Positions 15,110 to 18,677 of a DNA stretch of 18,677 nucleotides are shown here, piece by piece (the first letter of the stretch is position 1; each line of letters starts with the position of its first letter). The notes below the pieces were generated by a model. That model saw nothing but the letters and a program-made list of their open reading frames with translations. It was not told where the DNA came from and made no database searches. Position numbers and translations under genes: made by a program. The DNA comes from JAVBSX01 sp964576215 (GTDB lineage: Bacteria > Planctomycetota > Planctomycetia > Pirellulales > Thermoguttaceae): the NCBI GenBank assembly GCA_964576215.1, contig CAZNVM010000445.1, forward strand, positions 1 to 18,677. The letters run 5' to 3'.

Positions 15110-17758
15110 TTAAAACGTGATCTGATCGCGATTGTTTCCCGATCCCTGAACCGGCTTGATTTGTTGTCCGTTAATCAAAATTTCAAACTTGAATCCCGAA
15201 GGAGCGTTACGGATCACCGCTCCTCTCCGGTTCATCTGAATCGTAAACGGTGACGCCAGTGTGTCCGCCTCATCGGAAGCGACGGACAAAGAGCCGATCC
15301 GTCCTTCGACGGCGTTTCTTAAACTGACCAAACCGCAAGGGTTCAAGTTCGGCGATAATCGCGTTTGCAAGTCCAAAGCAAAGGCGTCCGGCAGGCAACC
15401 GATATATTTTCCGTCCGGGTGCTGGATTTGTTCCGCCGCAATTAGGATTCCGTTTGCAATTCTTTTCCAGTCGGTTGAGGAATCGTGTTCCGCAAGAAGG
15501 GTCAGTGCGTATCCATAAATCACGCCGCTCCAGGGCTGCGCGACGCCAAACCAGGTTCGTTCCCGTTGCGACGCTCCAAACATCGGAACCGTCGTGTATC
15601 GCCGAACCGTTTCATCGCCGCCCCATTGATACACGAATGGAAGACCCGACAGTGCAAACTGCTGCGCTTTTTCCAGATATTCCGGCTTTTGCGTCAACTC
15701 GAATCCCCGGCAAAACGCCCAAGTTGCGTAAGCGGCGGACAAAAGATCCGGCGTGTGGAGCGGCGTTTCCCAATAGAACCCGCCGCGCGGAACCGATTCC
15801 CGACCTAAAACTTGCAGCGTTTTTTCCGCCGACGCAAGCACGCTTCGGTCGCCGGTTATTCGGGCGTAATCCAACAAAAACGCCGCTTTCCGGGTAGCGT
15901 ATCCAAAGGAATTTTTGTCCCGATTTTCAGAATTCAGTACGGTAATTCCTTCATATTCCTGGTAATAATCTTGTTCCGGGAAAAGACTTTGGCGGATAAA
16001 CGATCCGTCGGGTCTCATTTCATCCAACGCTTTTTGGACGTCTTCGCTTCGCAAATCCTTCCATTGCTGCACCTGGTTTGTCAGGAAATAAATCGCGTCG
16101 TTGGTCAAAACGCTTCCTTCGGGCACAAGTCCGGCAACTCGCGGCAATTCCCCCTTGAGGCGGTACAGCGTTGAAAGCACGTCGGCGTAAGGTTCTTTCG
16201 GTATTTTGTCGTCGTCTTCGGCGAAGTACCCCCAGCTTATTTTGTCGCTGCCACGCAGAGGACCGTCCAACGCGGCAATGCAGAGTTGAGTCTGCTCACC
16301 GTTTGTTCTCGGTGCCGCAGGAAGCTCGGGAAGTCCGCGCCGATGAACCGCCCAGCGAATCATCTCCGTGATCGGGTCCTGGTTGGCCGCCGGTTCGACC
16401 AACCGGATCGTCGCGTCGATCTTCACGCCTTGCAATGCGACACGGTGGTCGTCGGCCAGGTCAAACCGGTTCGGCGAGGAAAACGTCGGCTGCAATTCCA
16501 TATCGTCCCAGCAGAGTCCGACGCTTAACGACTCCGAAGCGACCGTAGCGAGCGGAAACGTGATCCAATCTTTCGGCGGAACGCTACGGTTGTTGTTCGG
16601 CTCCCGAACGTCGATGTTCGACGAACTGACGTCGCCTGGTCCGAGATATTCCACGCCGCAGAGCAAGCCCCCTTTCAACCGGCCGGGAACGCGAAGGACC
16701 GGCCCCTCGAAAATCCCCGACGACCGAACCGGCTCGACGTGAAAATCGATCTCGTTTTCCCGGAGCGTGAGCACCAGTTTTGCGTCGGGGGCGGTGAATC
16801 GCAATTCGTGATCCGTCGAGTCAGGATCAAGCCGAAAATCCGGTAAAACACCGTTTTTGTGGACCAGCGGGGCAAGCAGAGCGAGGAGTCGCGGCTTCGT
16901 TTTACCGGAATTGGGCGGTTGCATAATCCGGGCAATTTTTGCGTCGGGCGAAATTTCCAGTATCCGATTCGACGAAAGGGGACGGGACAACCAATTCGTT
17001 TGGCCCTCCGGATTGTAAAAATACATGGGATAATTGACGACCGGAAATCCCGGAACGAGCAGTTTCAAATCAGCAAGCTCCAACGCTCCGTTTTTTTGGA
17101 TCGGGAGCGAAAACTCGATTGTCCCTTTGGAGGCAAGATTTTTTTCGCCGGTTGTCGAACCTTCGGTGAAAGAAACCGATTTGAGCGAAGAATTCGTGAC
17201 GGTGCATTTGACGAAATCTCCTTCCCGAACGGCGTTTTTGACCGCAAGCGGAAACGGAACCTGGGCGATCAGCTCGATGTCGTCAAACGACCACGACCCG
17301 GCTTGAGCGGTTATTTTGAACAACAGGCAGGTTAAATTTCCCGTAACCGGCAATATCAGATCGTGTTCGTGCCAAAGTTTGTCCGGCGGCAGGTTCAATT
17401 TGACGCTATGACGCGGGTCTCGTTGCGGGATTTCCTGGGTGAGCCAAAAAATTTCGCACACCGCTTCGTCCCGGGTTTTGACTTTCATCCGAAGCCGCAG
17501 TTGCGCACAGGGGATATCGAAAAGATGGTAAAACGTTGGATCATGCGGAGCGGCTTCGACGGTGAGCGTTTGATTGAACAATTTGAGCTTGGCTCGGGCT
17601 TCCGCGACCCAACCTTCGAGATCGGTTCCGAACGTTTGAACTCCGAGGGACCGTTGAAACACTGGTGGGGCGAATCCGCTGGAAGTTTGGGCTGCGAACA
17701 GATCGGTCTGAAATGTTCCCCAAACAATCAGCAACAAAAAGAGCAACAAATGCGGCAT
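15110..17758 (-). CDS. Large secreted protein with helical-toroid-like C-terminal half, function unknown
   Basis: An 882-residue exported protein beginning with a clear signal peptide (PHLLLFLLLIVWGTF, likely cut after LFA near residue 22). The N-terminal half (about 30-440) looks beta-rich: a sugar-binding or beta-sandwich-like module around 55-185 (WHEHDLILPVTGNLTCL, WSFDDIEL), then further beta-rich segments. The C-terminal half (about 450-820) is helical with repeated patterns such as FGYATRKAAFLLDYARITGD, YWETPLHTPDLLSAAYATWA and QPWSGVIYGYALTLLAEH. These resemble the (alpha/alpha)6 toroid of six-hairpin glycosidases and polysaccharide lyases. A carbohydrate-active role in the periplasm or outside is therefore plausible, but I cannot name a family or assign catalytic residues. 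The tail (about 820-880) is again beta-like. It has its own promoter and is followed by the Fic gene. Confidence 0.8.
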   Translation of the reverse strand: MPHLLLFLLLIVWGTFQTDLFAAQTSSGFAPPVFQRSLGVQTFGTDLEGWVAEARAKLKLFNQTLTVEAAPHDPTFYHLFDIPCAQLRLRMKVKTRDEAVCEIFWLTQEIPQRDPRHSVKLNLPPDKLWHEHDLILPVTGNLTCLLFKITAQAGSWSFDDIELIAQVPFPLAVKNAVREGDFVKCTVTNSSLKSVSFTEGSTTGEKNLASKGTIEFSLPIQKNGALELADLKLLVPGFPVVNYPMYFYNPEGQTNWLSRPLSSNRILEISPDAKIARIMQPPNSGKTKPRLLALLAPLVHKNGVLPDFRLDPDSTDHELRFTAPDAKLVLTLRENEIDFHVEPVRSSGIFEGPVLRVPGRLKGGLLCGVEYLGPGDVSSSNIDVREPNNNRSVPPKDWITFPLATVASESLSVGLCWDDMELQPTFSSPNRFDLADDHRVALQGVKIDATIRLVEPAANQDPITEMIRWAVHRRGLPELPAAPRTNGEQTQLCIAALDGPLRGSDKISWGYFAEDDDKIPKEPYADVLSTLYRLKGELPRVAGLVPEGSVLTNDAIYFLTNQVQQWKDLRSEDVQKALDEMRPDGSFIRQSLFPEQDYYQEYEGITVLNSENRDKNSFGYATRKAAFLLDYARITGDRSVLASAEKTLQVLGRESVPRGGFYWETPLHTPDLLSAAYATWAFCRGFELTQKPEYLEKAQQFALSGLPFVYQWGGDETVRRYTTVPMFGASQRERTWFGVAQPWSGVIYGYALTLLAEHDSSTDWKRIANGILIAAEQIQHPDGKYIGCLPDAFALDLQTRLSPNLNPCGLVSLRNAVEGRIGSLSVASDEADTLASPFTIQMNRRGAVIRNAPSGFKFEILINGQQIKPVQGSGNNRDQITF

Positions 17759-17783
17759 GGTTGTTTTTCAAAAGGTTCCGCTC

Positions 17784-17812
17784 ATTGTAAATCTTTTTGC
17801 CGGAAAAAGCAA
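17784..17812 (-). promoter_or_regulatory. Sigma70-type promoter of the secreted-protein/Fic unit
   Basis: On the minus strand -10 TACAAT (17784-17789, five of six matches) and -35 TTGCTT (17807-17812) are exactly 17 bp apart. Transcription would start near 17777, about 20 nt before the ATG at 17758. The spacing and the TTG-only -35 match the other three promoters of the window. Confidence 0.5.
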
Positions 17813-17865
17813 GACGATTGCATGGTCGTTATTCGGAGCGCAGTCCGTCAACAAGTTGCGATCCC

Positions 17866-17886
17866 GTTAGCGGCGGGGCAAGCCCC
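17866..17886. repeat. GTTAGC element, single half copy
   Basis: The stretch beginning GTTAGCGGCGGGGC and continuing AAGCCCC matches 21 bases of the 3912-3939 arm except for AA in place of TT at the centre of GGGGC-NN-GCCCC. It lies in the gap after the dehydrogenase gene, with no second arm nearby, so it is a solitary half of the larger palindrome. Confidence 0.65.
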
Positions 17887-17956
17887 ATAGGTTTCAACTT
17901 AATTTGATCCAATACCAATTCAGGCGATTTTCGGCACTTTACTTTCTGGCGAAAGC

Positions 17957-18677
17957 CTAATGTAACGCCATACCGCCGCTGACGTCGACGGAGGCACCAG
18001 TCATGTAACTTGCCCGGTCGCTGCAAAGGAAGACCGCGACCTGCGCAATCTCTTCCGGCTTGGCAATTCGGCCAAGAAGCGAACGTTTGTTGTATCTTTC
18101 CGGGTCGGTGTCGATCTGTTTGGCGATGATTTCGGTGTACATCAATCCTGGCAAAACGGCGTTCACGTTGATACCATGTTTGCCGACTTCGATGGCCAAA
18201 GACCGGGTAAAACCGCAAATACCCGCTTTCGTCATATCATAAGCGGTCTTTCCATTGGTCGAACCTCGTACCGCCGCTTGGGAGGAGATGTTGACGATTT
18301 TACCCGGGGTTTGGCGTTCGATCAACCGGTGGGCCGTTTCCCGGCTGATGAGAAACGTTCCCTGGAGATTGACGTCGAGACACTTCCGAAATTCGTCAAG
18401 CGTCAGGTCCACACACTGCGGGTTGGCACAGTACGCCGCATTGTTGACCGCCGCGTAGATCGGACCAAGCCGCGATTCGATTTGCTCGAACATCGCCTGG
18501 ACCTGGGATTCGCTCGAAACATCGGCGTAAATGGCCAACGTTTCCACTGAAAAGCGTTGCGTCAGTTCGGAGGCAAGGGCCTCAGCTTCCGCTTTTTGGG
18601 GAAGGTAATTGATGGCGACTTTCGCTCCTTCTTCGGCAAGGATCGAGCAACTCGCTTTTCCTAAACCGGTTGCCCCC
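17957..18677 (-). CDS. Short-chain dehydrogenase/reductase, FabG-like (partial, runs off right edge)
   Basis: A classical short-chain dehydrogenase acting on a hydroxy or keto group with NAD(P)H. The visible part, about 240 residues, starts inside the cofactor motif: GATGLGKA is encoded directly at the window edge, so only a handful of N-terminal residues are missing. The NNAA variant of NNAG follows, then the catalytic set: Asn in DVNLQGTF, Ser in VNISSQA and Tyr/Lys in AYDMTKAGI. The C-terminal SYMTGASVDVSGGMALH is the usual ending of the FabG group. It could be a 3-oxoacyl-ACP reductase or a sugar or polyol dehydrogenase; the sequence alone does not decide. A GTG at 18545-18547 could be mistaken for a start, but the Rossmann fold lies upstream of it in the same frame. 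The stop is TAG at 17957-17959. Its neighbour on the same strand has its own promoter, so it is probably a separate unit. Confidence 0.9.
   Translation of the reverse strand, partial: GATGLGKASCSILAEEGAKVAINYLPQKAEAEALASELTQRFSVETLAIYADVSSESQVQAMFEQIESRLGPIYAAVNNAAYCANPQCVDLTLDEFRKCLDVNLQGTFLISRETAHRLIERQTPGKIVNISSQAAVRGSTNGKTAYDMTKAGICGFTRSLAIEVGKHGINVNAVLPGLMYTEIIAKQIDTDPERYNKRSLLGRIAKPEEIAQVAVFLCSDRASYMTGASVDVSGGMALH

Noticed and set aside
18545..18547. GTG as the start of the dehydrogenase gene
   Set aside because: The same frame continues upstream to the window edge and encodes the cofactor-binding GATGLGKA motif, so the gene is merely cut by the window.

Overview
The window looks like chromosomal DNA of a planctomycete-type bacterium with intermediate GC. 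The reasons are family-level: a trio pairing a GAF-HlyD fusion and a second HlyD adaptor with an M50 peptidase fused to HlyD, large lineage-style hypothetical proteins with few recognisable domains, and start codons almost never preceded by a Shine-Dalgarno sequence. I see no rRNA, tRNA, CRISPR array, insertion sequence or prophage. This is inference from gene content, not a database match.

Layout from left to right: a probable gene end at the left edge; an exported S41/PDZ carboxy-terminal processing protease (225-1697); a forward operon of three envelope proteins (1838-7469), namely a GAF-HlyD membrane fusion protein, a small secreted HlyD adaptor and a 752-residue M50 metallopeptidase with an N-terminal PqqD-like domain and a C-terminal HlyD module. 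Convergent to it is a membrane-anchored helical protein of unknown function (7552-9117, minus). It shares a divergent promoter region with a two-gene forward unit (9349-14501). That unit encodes a SbcD/Mre11/YhaO-like protein whose metal-binding residues are largely lost, and a YhaN/Rad50-like ATPase with transmembrane segments in the middle of its coiled coil. Convergent to this is a minus-strand pair: an 882-residue secreted protein with a helical-toroid-like C-terminal half (15110-17758), then a class III-like Fic AMP-transferase (14547-15089). A short-chain dehydrogenase runs off the right edge (17957-18677, minus).

The most distinctive signal lies between the genes. Most junctions carry short tandem arrays of 7-bp units. 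The unit differs from array to array (CCCGATC, ATTCGTA, ATTCGTC/AATTACG, AAATGAG, GCAGACR, TCCNATT), but the period is always seven. Arrays sit directly before start codons or directly after, or inside, the 3' end of coding regions, where they supply the last codons and the stop of two genes. They are mixed with palindromic elements beginning GTTAGC(G/C)GC, including a perfect 28-bp inverted repeat. This resembles the heptanucleotide STRR repeats known from heterocystous cyanobacteria, in what looks like a different phylum.

Four promoters of the form TTG-17 bp-TA(N)3T can be read before the transcription units at 1838, 9117(-), 9349 and 17758(-), suggesting an ordinary housekeeping sigma factor. 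How the units cooperate is inferred: the HlyD/M50 trio probably forms an inner-membrane and periplasm-spanning complex for export or processing, and the SbcD-like/YhaN-like pair probably forms a membrane-associated DNA-end or chromosome-related complex without nuclease activity.
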